64,000 bases of DNA, from assembly GCF_002119665.1 (NCBI RefSeq), contig NZ_CP021111.1:3286001-3350000 (forward strand). Reading direction: 5' to 3'. Under the pieces are notes generated by a model. That model made no database searches and was not told the origin of the DNA. It saw only the letters and a list, made by a program, of their open reading frames with translations. Source of the stretch: Bordetella genomosp. 13. GTDB lineage: Bacteria; Pseudomonadota; Gammaproteobacteria; Burkholderiales; Burkholderiaceae_B. Every line of letters starts with the position of its first letter. Within the stretch, counting starts at the first letter, position 1. A program made the translations under genes and the position numbers. Shown here one piece after another: positions 19,359 through 30,628 of this stretch.

Positions 19359-19649
19359 TCAGACTTCGCGTTCCTCGGTCTTCAGCTGATTGTCGCGCGC
19401 GAACTCGACCACGAACTTGTAGGCCAGCGGCTCCAGTTCGCGCAGCCGCTGGTCCACCACGATGCCGCGCACGCCGTCCATGACGACGGGCAGCACATAG
19501 GGCGAATACGTCAGGTGGTTGCCGCCGCAGCCGGGCGGCTTGAACTGCGACATCACGCCGGCAAGGCGCTCGGCCCAATCGCTGGGACGGAATCGGGCGC
19601 CGCTTTCGGTGACGCCGTGGATAATGAATTGTCTGACAGGATTTGCCAT
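19359..19649 (-). CDS. DUF3579-like conserved protein
   Basis: A 96-residue soluble protein starting MANPVRQFIIHGVTESG. It resembles the betaproteobacterial DUF3579 family, whose function is unknown. Recognisable features are FRPSDWAERLAGVM, the PYVLPVVMDGVRGIVVD stretch and a charged tail ending KTEEREV. The ATG at 19647-19649 is chosen because longer in-frame extension is low-complexity GC-rich DNA. It is convergent with the 2-hydroxyacid dehydrogenase and divergent from argD, a neighbourhood common in Burkholderiales. Confidence 0.75.
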   Translation of the reverse strand: MANPVRQFIIHGVTESGARFRPSDWAERLAGVMSQFKPPGCGGNHLTYSPYVLPVVMDGVRGIVVDQRLRELEPLAYKFVVEFARDNQLKTEEREV

Positions 19650-19976
19650 GGATTCTTCAATGCGGGCCGCGCATGGGACGCCGGGATCGGCCGCGTCTTC
19701 GACTTGCTGCCCCTGAGAGGCGCTTTTGCCCTGGGAGCGGCTCCCCGACAAAAAAGCGACCCGCGCCGCGAATTGTATATGATTGATCCTTTCGCCCCGC
19801 GCTTCGTTCCCCAATAAACCGGAAACACGCGTACGCGGCGAGTTGCGCGCGGCGAGCGGCCGACGGCCGGCTCGCTCGTCCCGCGCCCATTGCCGCCGCG
19901 CCGCCCGCAGGAATTCGCCCGCCACGCCGGCGGCCCCGCGCAGGCGCAGCGCGGTTCCCCTCACGGAGTACCCGCG

Positions 19977-21158
19977 ATGTCATCGCCACTGGTCAACATC
20001 TATTCCCGCTTGCCCGTCTCGTTCACGCATGGCCAGGGCGTATGGCTGTTCGATGCGCAGGGTCGCAAGTATCTCGATGGACTGGCCGGCATCGGCGTCT
20101 CGTGCCTGGGACACGGCCACCCCCGCCTGGTCGCCGCCATCGCCGAACAGGCCGCGCGCGTCATCCATACCTCGAACATCTACGAGATTCCGCAGCAGGC
20201 CGCGCTGGCGCAGCGTCTGGCCGAGCTGTCGGGCATGGAGGAAGTCGCCTTCGCCAACAGCGGTTCCGAAGCCAACGAGGCGGCCATCAAGCTGGCGCGC
20301 TACTACGGCCACCAGCGCGGCAACGACCTGCCGCACATCATCTCGATGGATTCGTCGTGGCATGGCCGCACGCTGGGCACGCTGGCCGCCACGGGCAGCG
20401 AGAAGGCGCGCAAGGGTTTCGAACCCCTGCCGGCCGGCTTCATCCAGGTGCCGTACAACAGCCTGGACGCCGTGCGCCGCGCCGGCGACGACGAACCACG
20501 CACCGTGGCCGTGCTGCTCGAGGTGCTGCAGGGCGAAGGCGGCATCCGCCCGTCCGACCTCGAATACGTACGCGGCCTGCGCGAACTGTGCGATGCGCGC
20601 GGCTGGCTGCTCATGATCGATGAAGTGCAGTCCGGCATCGGCCGCACCGGCAAGTGGTTCGCTCACCAGTGGGCCGGCATCCGGCCCGACGTGATGACGC
20701 TGGCCAAGGGCCTGGCGGGCGGCGTGCCGATCGGCGCCATGGTGGCCGCGGGTCCGGCCGCCGGCGTGCTGACGCCGGGCAGCCATGGCACCACTTTCGG
20801 CGGCAGTCCGCTGGCCTGCGCGGCCGGCCTGGCCGTCATCGACGCGCTCGAACACGAAGGCCTGCTCGATAACGCCGCCGAGGTCGGAGCCTATCTGCAC
20901 GACGCCCTGTCGCAGGCGCTGTCCGGCGTGCCCGGCGTCACCGAAGTGCGCGGCCGCGGCCTGATGCTGGGCATCGAGGTCGACCGCCCCTGCGGCATCC
21001 TGGCAACCCGCGCCATGCACGCCGGGCTGTTGATCAACGTGACGCGCGAGCGCGTGGTGCGCCTGCTGCCCCCGCTCATCCTCAGCCGCGCCGAGGCCGA
21101 CGAGATCGTCCGCCTGCTTGTGCCGCTGATCACGCAGTTCCTGGCGGACCAGGCATAA
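19977..21158 (+). CDS. argD: Acetylornithine aminotransferase
   Basis: PLP-dependent class III aminotransferase of 393 residues making N-acetylornithine in arginine synthesis. ANSGSEANEAAIKLAR, SWHGRTLGTLA and LMIDEVQSGIGRTGKWF are typical. The PLP lysine is in LAKGLAGGVPIGA near residue 244, and GTTFGGSPLACAAG lies nearby. It is followed by argF 59 nt later, confirming the pathway. The ATG at 19977 follows CGGAG; the longer in-frame reading upstream is not supported. Confidence 0.94.
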   Translation: MSSPLVNIYSRLPVSFTHGQGVWLFDAQGRKYLDGLAGIGVSCLGHGHPRLVAAIAEQAARVIHTSNIYEIPQQAALAQRLAELSGMEEVAFANSGSEANEAAIKLARYYGHQRGNDLPHIISMDSSWHGRTLGTLAATGSEKARKGFEPLPAGFIQVPYNSLDAVRRAGDDEPRTVAVLLEVLQGEGGIRPSDLEYVRGLRELCDARGWLLMIDEVQSGIGRTGKWFAHQWAGIRPDVMTLAKGLAGGVPIGAMVAAGPAAGVLTPGSHGTTFGGSPLACAAGLAVIDALEHEGLLDNAAEVGAYLHDALSQALSGVPGVTEVRGRGLMLGIEVDRPCGILATRAMHAGLLINVTRERVVRLLPPLILSRAEADEIVRLLVPLITQFLADQA

Positions 21159-21217
21159 TTCCCGCGCGGAGCGGCGTCACGAGCGCCCTCCGCGGCTCCA
21201 AGCACCGCGAAACCACC

Positions 21218-22162
21218 ATGACTCCTCCTGCGAATCAAAACGGCCCCTTGCGGCATTTCCTGCAGTTCAAAGACCTGTCGTCCGCCGAGATCACGTACGT
21301 GCTCGAGCGCGCCCGTCTCATCAAGAACAAGTTCAAACGCTACGAACCCCACATGCCGCTGCACGACCGCACGCTGGCCATGGTGTTCGAGAAGGCCAGC
21401 ACGCGCACCCGCGTCTCGTTCGAGGCGGGCATGTACCAGATGGGCGGCTCGGTCATCAACCTGACGTCCACCGACTCGCAGCTGGGCCGCGCCGAACCCA
21501 TCGAAGATACCGCGCGCGTCATCTCGCGCATGGTCGACATCGTCATGATCCGCACCTTCGAGCAGACGCGCATCGAACGCTTCGCCGCGCACTCGCGCGT
21601 GCCGGTCATCAACGGCCTCACCAACGAATACCATCCGTGCCAGATCCTGGCCGACATCTTCACGTACATCGAGCACCGCGGCCCCATCGCCGGCAAGACG
21701 GTGGCATGGGTCGGCGATGCCAACAACATGTCCTATACGTGGCTGCAGGCGGCGGAACTGCTGGGCTTCACGCTGCACGTGTCCACGCCGTCGGGCTACG
21801 AGCTCGAGCCGGCGCGCATCGGCACGCCGCCGGCGGGCACGCTGCGCCAGTTCAAGGATCCCATGGAAGCCTGCCGCGGCGCGCACCTGGTCACCACCGA
21901 CGTGTGGACCAGCATGGGCTACGAGGCCGAGAACGAAGAGCGCCGCGCCGCGTTCGCCGACTGGTGCGTCGACGCCGACATGATGGCGGCTGCCGATCCA
22001 CAGGCCATCTTCATGCACTGCCTGCCCGCCCACCGCGGCGAGGAAGTCACGGGCGACGTCATCGACGGCCCGCAAAGCGTGGTGTGGGACGAGGCTGAGA
22101 ACCGCATGCACGTGCAGAAGGCGCTGATGGAGTTCCTGCTGCTGGGCCAGATCGCCGACTGA
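21218..22162 (+). CDS. argF: Ornithine carbamoyltransferase
   Basis: Transfers the carbamoyl group to ornithine to give citrulline. The 314-residue protein has the carbamoyl-phosphate loop STRTR near 61-65, HPCQILAD near 137, DVWTSMG near 228 and the ornithine/catalytic HCLPAHRGEEV near 268. It is in the argD operon. Its product goes to ArgG, whose gene lies 1.25 kb downstream on the same strand, with an opposing Bug gene between. Confidence 0.97.
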   Translation: MTPPANQNGPLRHFLQFKDLSSAEITYVLERARLIKNKFKRYEPHMPLHDRTLAMVFEKASTRTRVSFEAGMYQMGGSVINLTSTDSQLGRAEPIEDTARVISRMVDIVMIRTFEQTRIERFAAHSRVPVINGLTNEYHPCQILADIFTYIEHRGPIAGKTVAWVGDANNMSYTWLQAAELLGFTLHVSTPSGYELEPARIGTPPAGTLRQFKDPMEACRGAHLVTTDVWTSMGYEAENEERRAAFADWCVDADMMAAADPQAIFMHCLPAHRGEEVTGDVIDGPQSVVWDEAENRMHVQKALMEFLLLGQIAD

Positions 22163-22190
22163 TCCATCACGCGGCGCGCCGGGCTAGGCG

Positions 22191-23165
22191 CTACTGCACG
22201 CTGATGCCCGCTTCCTTCGCCAGCTTGCGCCAGGCCGGCACTTCGGCGTGCACGACGTCGTCGAGCTCCTTGGCCGTGCTGCCCACCGCCACGGCGCCCT
22301 GTTCCAGGAAGGCCTTCTGCACGGCGGGGTCGCGGGCCGCGGCAGCCAGCGCCGCCTGCACCTTGTCCACCACCGCCGCCGGCGTGCCGGCCGGCGCGAA
22401 CACCGCGTACCACGAATCGACATTGAAACCGGGCACTGTCTCGGCCACGGCCGGCACGTCGGGCAGCACGGGCGTGCGCTTGGCGGTGGAGACCGCGAGC
22501 GCCTTCAGGCGCCCCTCTTTGATGTGGCCCGTTACAGAGGGCAGCGAAACCCACAGCAGCGGAATCTGCCCGGCCAGCACGTCCACCGTGGCCGGACCGC
22601 CGCCGCGATAGGGCACGTGCAGCAGCGGCTTCTGCGTACGCAGCCGCAGCAGCTCGCCGGCGATGTGACTGGGCGAACCGGTGCCCGCCGAACCATAGGG
22701 CAGCTGCTGCTGCCTGCCCGCGTACTCGATCAGTTCGGCCAGCGTATCGGCCGGCACATTGGGATTGGCCACCAGCACCTGCGGCGCCGAAGCCACCAGC
22801 GAGACCGACGCCAGATCCTTCAAGGTATCGAACGGCAGGTTGGCGTAGATGGCGGGGTTGATGGTGTGCGAGGACAGCGTGATCAGCAAGGTATAGCCGT
22901 CGGGCGCGGCCTCCGCCACGTGGCGGGTGGCGATGGTGCCGCCCGCGCCGCCCCGGTTTTCGATCACGACGGGCTGGCCCAGCGACTTCGCCAGCGGCGC
23001 CTGGAGAATGCGCGCCGCCACGTCCACGCTGCCGCCCGGCGGGTACGACACCACCAGCGTGATGGGCTTGGCGGGATAGGGCTGCACGGCGTGGGCCGCG
23101 GGCGCCAGGGGCAGCACGGCCAGCATGACCAGATGCGCCAGCCGGCGCAGGACGGTAGTAGACAT
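22191..23165 (-). CDS. Bug/TctC family periplasmic binding protein (3)
   Basis: Extracytoplasmic solute receptor of 324 residues with a signal peptide ending near 26 (PAAHA). Motifs are ITLVVSYPPGGSVDVAAR, VVIENRGGAGGTIATR, AAPDGYTLLI and LLHVPYRGGGPATVDVL. It stands alone, convergent with argF and divergent from argG, with no enzyme genes beside it, so its ligand cannot be inferred from context. Confidence 0.9.
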   Translation of the reverse strand: MSTTVLRRLAHLVMLAVLPLAPAAHAVQPYPAKPITLVVSYPPGGSVDVAARILQAPLAKSLGQPVVIENRGGAGGTIATRHVAEAAPDGYTLLITLSSHTINPAIYANLPFDTLKDLASVSLVASAPQVLVANPNVPADTLAELIEYAGRQQQLPYGSAGTGSPSHIAGELLRLRTQKPLLHVPYRGGGPATVDVLAGQIPLLWVSLPSVTGHIKEGRLKALAVSTAKRTPVLPDVPAVAETVPGFNVDSWYAVFAPAGTPAAVVDKVQAALAAAARDPAVQKAFLEQGAVAVGSTAKELDDVVHAEVPAWRKLAKEAGISVQ

Positions 23166-23306
23166 GGGAAAACGCTCCGAGGCGGGACTGCGCCATGAAA
23201 ATCGAACTAGCGATTCTGCGCATGGATGGCCCGAGGACGAACGTTTAGATTTGCATTTGGATATATCCGCTGAATGGTTGCCGCATCCGCCCGCAGGCGG
23301 ACGTAG

Positions 23307-24764
<1,458 letters not shown>

Positions 24765-24793
24765 ATCAGCATGGCCCGGACGGCGCAGGCGCA

Positions 24794-25159
24794 ATGACCA
24801 AGATCCTCATCGTCGACGACGAGCCGCTGGTGGCTGAAATGCTGCAAGACCGCCTCGAGGCCGAAGGCTTCGAGGTGGTCATCCAGCACAATGGGCTGGA
24901 TGCGCTGCAGACCATGCTGACGCTGCGGCCCGACGTGGTCATCTCCGACCTGATGATGCCCAGCATGGGCGGCGTGCCCATGCTGACCGCAATGCAGGAA
25001 AACGCCTACCTGGCCGATACGCCCGTCATCCTGATGAGCGGGCGTTCCGAGGACGACGTGCCGCGGGACTGCCGCAATTACGCGGCGTTCCTGCGCAAGC
25101 CCATGGCGCTGGACGACATGGTGGCCGCGGTGCAACGGGTGACGTCCCGGCACGACTGA
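24794..25159 (+). CDS. Single-domain response regulator (CheY-like receiver)
   Basis: A 121-residue receiver domain with no output domain. The acidic pocket DDE is at residues 8-10, the phosphoacceptor Asp at 52 in VISDLMMPSMGG, and the conserved Lys near 103 in FLRKPMALDD. It lies 30 nt after argG and may be co-transcribed. No histidine kinase is adjacent, so its partner is unknown. ATG at 24794 is preferred to a TTG at 24761 because it gives the standard MTKILIVDDE start. Confidence 0.9.
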   Translation: MTKILIVDDEPLVAEMLQDRLEAEGFEVVIQHNGLDALQTMLTLRPDVVISDLMMPSMGGVPMLTAMQENAYLADTPVILMSGRSEDDVPRDCRNYAAFLRKPMALDDMVAAVQRVTSRHD

Positions 25160-25240
25160 CGCGTCGGCTGCGGGCTCGACAGAAGGGCTGGGGCAGGCCG
25201 GCTCGACAGGCGCGCCCGCGCTGCCTGGCACGGCTTTGCC

Positions 25241-27124
25241 CTACAGCTCCACCTGCATGCCCATCTCCACCACGCGGTTGGGCGGTATCTTGAAGAACCT
25301 GGTGCTGCGCGTGCCGTTGCGCGCCATGAAGGCGAACACCGCGCGCCGCCAGCGCGACATGGCGGGCCGATGCCCGGCCACCACGGTCTGGCGCGACAGG
25401 AAGAACGAGGTGCGCATGGGCTCCAGGTCCAGCTCGGGATAAGCTTCCGCCACCTCGCGCAACGATACCGGCACGTCGGGATCTTCCTTGAAGCCGTAGT
25501 ACACCGCCAACTGCCAGCTGGAGTGGCTGATTCGCGCCAGCTTGAAGCGCTCGTCCGGCGCGACATACGGCACGTCGGCCACGCAGATGCTGAGGAACAG
25601 CACCTGCTCGTGCAGCACCCTGTTGTGCTTCAGGTTGTGCAGCAGCGCGGGTGGCACGAAGCCCGGGTTCAAGGTCATGAACACCGCGGTGCCGTCCACG
25701 CGCGCCGGCGGATATTCCTCGAGCTGGTTCATGAACTCCGGCAGCGGCTGGCGATCGCGCGCCTGCAGCTCGGCCAGCAGGTACCGGCCGCGGCGCCACG
25801 TCATCATCAGCACATAGACCACCACCCCCACCGCCAGCGGCAGCCAGCCGCCCTCGTGCACCTTCAGCACGTTGGAGCTGAACAGCAGCACGTCCACCAC
25901 CAGCAGCACGCCCAGCACGGCCAGCCACAGCACGCGACGCCCGCCCATCACGCCCGGCAGTACCGAAAAGGCCAGCACGGAGGTCGTGAGCATCGTGCCC
26001 GTGACGGCGAAGCCGTACGCCGCCGCCAGGTTCTCGGAGTTGCGGAACATCAGGACCAGCACCAGCACCGCGCACAGCAGCAGCGCGTTGACCTGCGGCA
26101 GGTAGATCTGGCCCTTCTCGAGCGCCGAGGTGTGCAGGATCTGCATGCGCGGCCAGAAGCCCAGTTGCACGGCTTGGCGCGTGACCGAATAAGCGCCCGA
26201 GATGACGGCCTGCGACGCCACCACGGTCGCCACCGTGGCCAGCGCCACCAATGGCACCAGCGCCCAGTCCGGCGCCATCAGGAAGAAGGGATTGCGCAAC
26301 GCCGCGGGATCGCGCAGCAGCAGCGCGCCCTGCCCGAAATAGCAGGCGGTCAGCGCGGGCAGCACCATGTAGAACCATGCGGTGCGGATGGCCGGCCGGC
26401 CGAAATGGCCCATGTCGGCGTACAGCGCCTCGGCGCCCGTCAGCGCCAGCACGATGGCGCCCAGCAGCAGGAAGCTGGCGCCGGGATGGTCGAGCACGAA
26501 ACGCATTGCGAGCAAGGGGTTCAGCGCCGCCAGCACCTCGGGCGTCTGCACGATCTGCCACACGCCCAGCACGCCCAACGTGCCGAACCACAGCGCCATG
26601 ATCGGGCCGAACAGCCGGCCCATGGTGCCCGTGCCGCGCGACTGGATGCCGAACAGCAGCACCAGCACCACGATGGCCATCGGCACCACCCAATGATCGA
26701 GCCGGTGCGACACCACGCCGATGCCCTCCAGCGCCGACAGCACCGAGATCGCGGGCGTGATCATGCTGTCGCCGTAGAACAGCGCCGCGCCGAAGATGCC
26801 CAGCCCGATCAGCACCGCACGGCTGCGCCCTTGCCGGCCGCGCACGGCAAGCTCCAGCAGCGCCAACGTGCCGCCCTCGCCGCGGTTGTCGGCGCGCAGC
26901 ACCAGCGACACGTACTTGAACGACACCACCAGCATCAACAGCCAGAACAGGATCGACAGAATGCCGAGCACGTGGCCGGGCTGGACTTCGTCGAAGGCCG
27001 TCAGGCAGGCGCGCAGCGTGTACAGCGGACTGGTGCCGATGTCGCCATAGACGACCCCGAGCGCGCCGAGGATCAGCACGCGCCTGGACGAGGCAGAGCC
27101 GTTGGCGGGATTGGGAAGGCTCAT
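25241..27124 (-). CDS. kup: Low-affinity potassium uptake protein Kup
   Basis: Proton-coupled K+ importer of the KUP/HAK/KT family in the inner membrane. The 627-residue protein has about 12 membrane segments. It shows GALGVVYGDIGTSPLYT at 15-31, FYGDSMITPAISVLSA, the GAEALYADMGHFG motif and ANNRGEGGT-type residues near 80-88. A cytosolic C-terminal domain of roughly 170 residues ends with RVVEMGMQVEL, as in other bacterial Kup proteins. A 60-bp tandem repeat lies just upstream, between it and the histidine kinase. Confidence 0.96.
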   Translation of the reverse strand: MSLPNPANGSASSRRVLILGALGVVYGDIGTSPLYTLRACLTAFDEVQPGHVLGILSILFWLLMLVVSFKYVSLVLRADNRGEGGTLALLELAVRGRQGRSRAVLIGLGIFGAALFYGDSMITPAISVLSALEGIGVVSHRLDHWVVPMAIVVLVLLFGIQSRGTGTMGRLFGPIMALWFGTLGVLGVWQIVQTPEVLAALNPLLAMRFVLDHPGASFLLLGAIVLALTGAEALYADMGHFGRPAIRTAWFYMVLPALTACYFGQGALLLRDPAALRNPFFLMAPDWALVPLVALATVATVVASQAVISGAYSVTRQAVQLGFWPRMQILHTSALEKGQIYLPQVNALLLCAVLVLVLMFRNSENLAAAYGFAVTGTMLTTSVLAFSVLPGVMGGRRVLWLAVLGVLLVVDVLLFSSNVLKVHEGGWLPLAVGVVVYVLMMTWRRGRYLLAELQARDRQPLPEFMNQLEEYPPARVDGTAVFMTLNPGFVPPALLHNLKHNRVLHEQVLFLSICVADVPYVAPDERFKLARISHSSWQLAVYYGFKEDPDVPVSLREVAEAYPELDLEPMRTSFFLSRQTVVAGHRPAMSRWRRAVFAFMARNGTRSTRFFKIPPNRVVEMGMQVEL

Positions 27125-27153
27125 TGGGGTACTCTCGTGTGCTGCGGGCGCGC

Positions 27154-27278
27154 CGCGCCGATGGGGATTTTCTTGGTGCTGCGCACTACGGATTCGCGCT
27201 TGGGGCGGCCCGGCGCGCCGATAGGGATATCCTCCGTGCTGCGCACTACGGATTCGCGCTTGGGGCGGCCCGGCGCGC
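27154..27278. repeat. 60-bp tandem repeat between kup and the sensor kinase
   Basis: Forty-three identical bases at 27176-27218 recur at 27236-27278, a period of exactly 60 bp. The bases between (27219-27235) match a degenerate copy at 27154-27175. The unit starts GTGCTGCGCACTACGG and ends CGGCCCGGCGCGC. The second copy abuts the stop codon of the kinase gene (27279-27281), so the array fills most of the 154-bp spacer upstream of kup. Confidence 0.9.
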
Positions 27279-28400
27279 TCATGCGCTACGCTCGTGCCGG
27301 TTCAATTGCGTGCCCTTGCGCGGGCCGGGGAACACCACGGACAACCGCGTGCCGGGATACTCTGGGCGGCTGGACAGCTTCCACCATGCGCCGTGCGCGT
27401 GCGCGATCTCGCGCACGATGGCCAGCCCCAGGCCCGAGCCGCCGGCCGCGGCGGTGGGCGAACGGTAGAAGGCCTCGAACACGCTCTCGCGCTCTTCGGG
27501 CGAAATGCCCGGCCCATCGTCCTCTACGGTCAGCGACGGCGGATTGGCGCCGACGGTGAGCGTGATGCGCCCCTGCGGCTTGCCGTAGCGCAGCGCGTTG
27601 TCGATCTGGTTGCCGAGCAGTTCGTCCAGCAGCAGCGGGTCGCCGTCGATCCATACCGGAAAGTCGGGCGCGACCAGATCCACCTCGACCTGCAGGGCCA
27701 TCGCGCGCGGCAGCCATTCGGCGCCGCTCACGCGCACCCACTCGCACAGGTCCAGCCGCACGAACCGGTCCTGCGGCCTCGCATCGGGGTCGGCGCGCGC
27801 CAGCACCAGCAGCTGCTGGCCCAGGCGGATCATGCGGTCGCTGACCACCTTGATGCGTTCGGCCCGGGCGCGCACGTCGTCCGGCAGCGGCCGCGCCAGC
27901 ATCAGTTCGGATTCGAGCCGCAGGCCGGACAGCGGCGTGCGCAGCTGGTGCGCCGCGTGCCCGATGAAGCGCCGCTGCGCTTTCAACGATGCGTCCAGGC
28001 GGCCCAGCAGGTCATTGATGTGGGTGACCAGCGGCGCGATCTCGGCCGGCAGGTCGGCCACGGCCATGGGCTGCATGTCGTCGATGGATCGCTGGCTGAT
28101 CTCGTCGGCCAGGTGATTGACCGAACTGAGGCCCGAGCGCACGCCCTGGATGATGACGCCGGCGAACAAGCCGATGAGCAGCACCTGGCACACGACCATC
28201 AGCCAGAAGAAGTCTTCCAGCATCCACATGGACAGTTCGATCTTGTGCGTGATGACCCACGTGGCCGCCAGGTCGAGGAGCACCAGCACCAGGATGGGCG
28301 GCATGAGCCGGATGACGAGATGGCGCGCCAGCGAACCCACGGGCAGCCATCGGCCGCCGGGCGCAATCACGGGCGGCGTGGCGGAAGGATGTTGAGGCAT
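27279..28400 (-). CDS. Sensor histidine kinase with minimal periplasmic loop
   Basis: Inner-membrane kinase of about 373 residues paired with the OmpR-type regulator at 28459-29133. Two membrane helices lie near 33-53 and 68-90, joined by only about a dozen periplasmic residues. A HAMP-like linker follows. The phosphoacceptor His (near 151) is in GHAAHQLRTPLSG. ATP-binding boxes are GNQIDNALRYG (N box), VEDDGPGI (G1) and GSGLGLAIVREIA (G2). The C-terminal half resembles TctE/QseC kinases, but the usual sensor domain between the helices is missing. ATG at 28398-28400 is the most likely start; longer readings overlap the regulator gene. Confidence 0.87.
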   Translation of the reverse strand: MPQHPSATPPVIAPGGRWLPVGSLARHLVIRLMPPILVLVLLDLAATWVITHKIELSMWMLEDFFWLMVVCQVLLIGLFAGVIIQGVRSGLSSVNHLADEISQRSIDDMQPMAVADLPAEIAPLVTHINDLLGRLDASLKAQRRFIGHAAHQLRTPLSGLRLESELMLARPLPDDVRARAERIKVVSDRMIRLGQQLLVLARADPDARPQDRFVRLDLCEWVRVSGAEWLPRAMALQVEVDLVAPDFPVWIDGDPLLLDELLGNQIDNALRYGKPQGRITLTVGANPPSLTVEDDGPGISPEERESVFEAFYRSPTAAAGGSGLGLAIVREIAHAHGAWWKLSSRPEYPGTRLSVVFPGPRKGTQLNRHERSA

Positions 28401-28458
28401 GGCAGGATGGGCGGCAGGACTGGCCTGCCGTGCGGCCGCGGGCGGCGGGCCGGGCGCG

Positions 28459-29133
28459 TCACGCGTCCGATCCCACTTCCAGAAGATAGCCGAAGCCGCG
28501 CACGGTCTGGATGCTGGCCCCCGTGCCCTCCAGGCGCTTGCGCAGGCGGTAGACATAGACCTCGACCGCGTTCTCGCTGAAGTCCGCATCCCAGGCGGAC
28601 AACGAGTTGACGATCTGGCGCTTGGTGACCACGCGTCCGACCCGCTGCATCAGCATCTCGAGCACGGAGAGCTCGCGCACCGACAGAGACAGGCGCTGCC
28701 CGTTGACGCGCACTTCGCGGCCCACGGTGTCGAACACCAGCGGACCGACCTCGATGAGCGGCTGGGCCACGCCGGTGCGGCGTCGCGCCAGGGCGCGGAC
28801 GCGGGCGGCGAGCTCGGGCAGGTCGAAGGGTTTGGTGACGTAGTCATCCGCGCCGGCGTCCAGGCCCGCCACGCGGTCGTCCAGGCCGTCGCGCGCAGTG
28901 AGGATGAGCACGGGAACCTGATTGCCGTCCTGGCGCAGTTGGCGCAGCACTTCGAGGCCGCCCACGCCCGGCAGATTGAGATCGAGCAGGATGAGTTCGT
29001 ACGACTGCCCCACCATGGCGCCCTGTACCGTGTCGCCCTCGGTAAGCCAGTCGACCGCATACCCCTGGTCGGACAGGAATTCCTGGAGAGCATGCCCCAG
29101 GGTGGTGTCGTCTTCGATGACTAGAACTCGCAT
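28459..29133 (-). CDS. OmpR/PhoB-family response regulator (TctD/QseB-like)
   Basis: A 224-residue regulator. The receiver domain has acidic residues at 7-9, the phosphoacceptor Asp at 51 in LILLDLNLPG and the Lys in TKPFDLPELAAR near 101. The C-terminal winged helix spans about 128-220, with SVRELSVLEML and VEVYVYRLRKRLEG. It precedes the kinase gene by 58 nt on the same strand. Target genes cannot be told; kup and the exb-ton cluster are the neighbours. Confidence 0.93.
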   Translation of the reverse strand: MRVLVIEDDTTLGHALQEFLSDQGYAVDWLTEGDTVQGAMVGQSYELILLDLNLPGVGGLEVLRQLRQDGNQVPVLILTARDGLDDRVAGLDAGADDYVTKPFDLPELAARVRALARRRTGVAQPLIEVGPLVFDTVGREVRVNGQRLSLSVRELSVLEMLMQRVGRVVTKRQIVNSLSAWDADFSENAVEVYVYRLRKRLEGTGASIQTVRGFGYLLEVGSDA

Positions 29134-29239
29134 GGCGCGATTCTAGCGCGATCCCGGACCATGCGGTGGGGTCCGACGGCAGGGATCACGCTTGCTCGAG
29201 AGGCCGTCAGCCGGCGGTCAGCAGACGGTAAGCGCCCCG

Positions 29240-29733
<494 letters not shown>

Positions 29734-29737
<4 letters not shown>

Positions 29738-30627
29738 TCCCTCCCGCGGGGCGCGCCGGCCACCGGCGCCTGGCCGCGCAGCGCGCGCACCTTGCCGTTG
29801 GGCAGAGCGACCTGCTGGCCGGTGGTGAGGAACGCGAACAGGTCATGCGCGAAGGCGTCCAGGCGCGACAGGTACACGCGGTTGTTGCGCACGAACGCGT
29901 TGTAGGCCAGCACTGCCGGAATGGCCACGGCCAGGCCCAGCCCCGTCATGATGAGCGCCTCGCCCACCGGACCGGCGATGCGGTTGATGGTGACGCCATC
30001 GGCAAGGCCGATGCCCACCAGCGCGTGATACACGCCCCACACGGTGCCGAACAGGCCCACGAAGGGTGCGGTGGAACCCACCGAGGCCAGCACGGTCAGG
30101 CCGTTCTCGAGCTTGGCGGTTTCCTCGTCGATGACCTTGCGCATGGTGCGCGTGACGAATTCGCCGTTGGATCCCACCTCTTCGAGCTTGGTGGCGCCGT
30201 AGCGGGCATGATGGCTCTGCGCATGGATGGCGTGGCTGGCCAGGTGCGAGAACGGGTCGTGCGCGCCATGCGTGGCGATCTCGTTCTCGACCTGCTCGAG
30301 CGAGCCCGCGTTCCAGAACTTGGCGAGGAAGGTGCTGGTGCGGCTGCGCATGCGCATGTTGCTGAAGGCCTTGACCACGATGAGGTACCAGGTCACCAGC
30401 GACATCACGATCAGGATGAGGAACAGCGTCTTGCCGACGAAATCGCTTTGCGCGATGAAGTGCATGAAGCCCATGTCGGGCGCGGGCAGCGGCGCGTTGG
30501 CGGCGGCAGCGCCCAGCGCTTCGGCGGCGGGCTGTACCGGCGCGGCGGCGGCTGGAGCGGCGGGTGCGGCGGGTGCGCCCGTCGTCGCCTGAGCCAGCAG
30601 CGTGGCGTGTTGGATCGCGTTGGACAT
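29734..30627 (-). CDS. exbB: Biopolymer transport protein ExbB
   Basis: Proton channel of the TonB complex. The 297-residue protein has an Ala/Pro-rich N-terminal extension (residues 1-50), a first membrane segment near 62-85, and two more at about 175-200 (ASVGSTAPFVGLFGTVWG) and 215-240 (GPVGEALIMTGLGLAVAIPAV region). It lies directly after tonB, with which it shares the Fur-like promoter. Confidence 0.94.
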
Positions 30628-30628
30628 C

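Noticed and set aside
27124..27468. Plus-strand ORF through the 60-bp repeats
   Set aside because: The repeats keep the frame open because 60 is divisible by 3; no start signal and no motif.
25370..27559. 729-codon plus-strand ORF opposite kup
   Set aside because: Antisense shadow with Gln/His/Arg-rich content; it crosses the 60-bp repeat without family resemblance.
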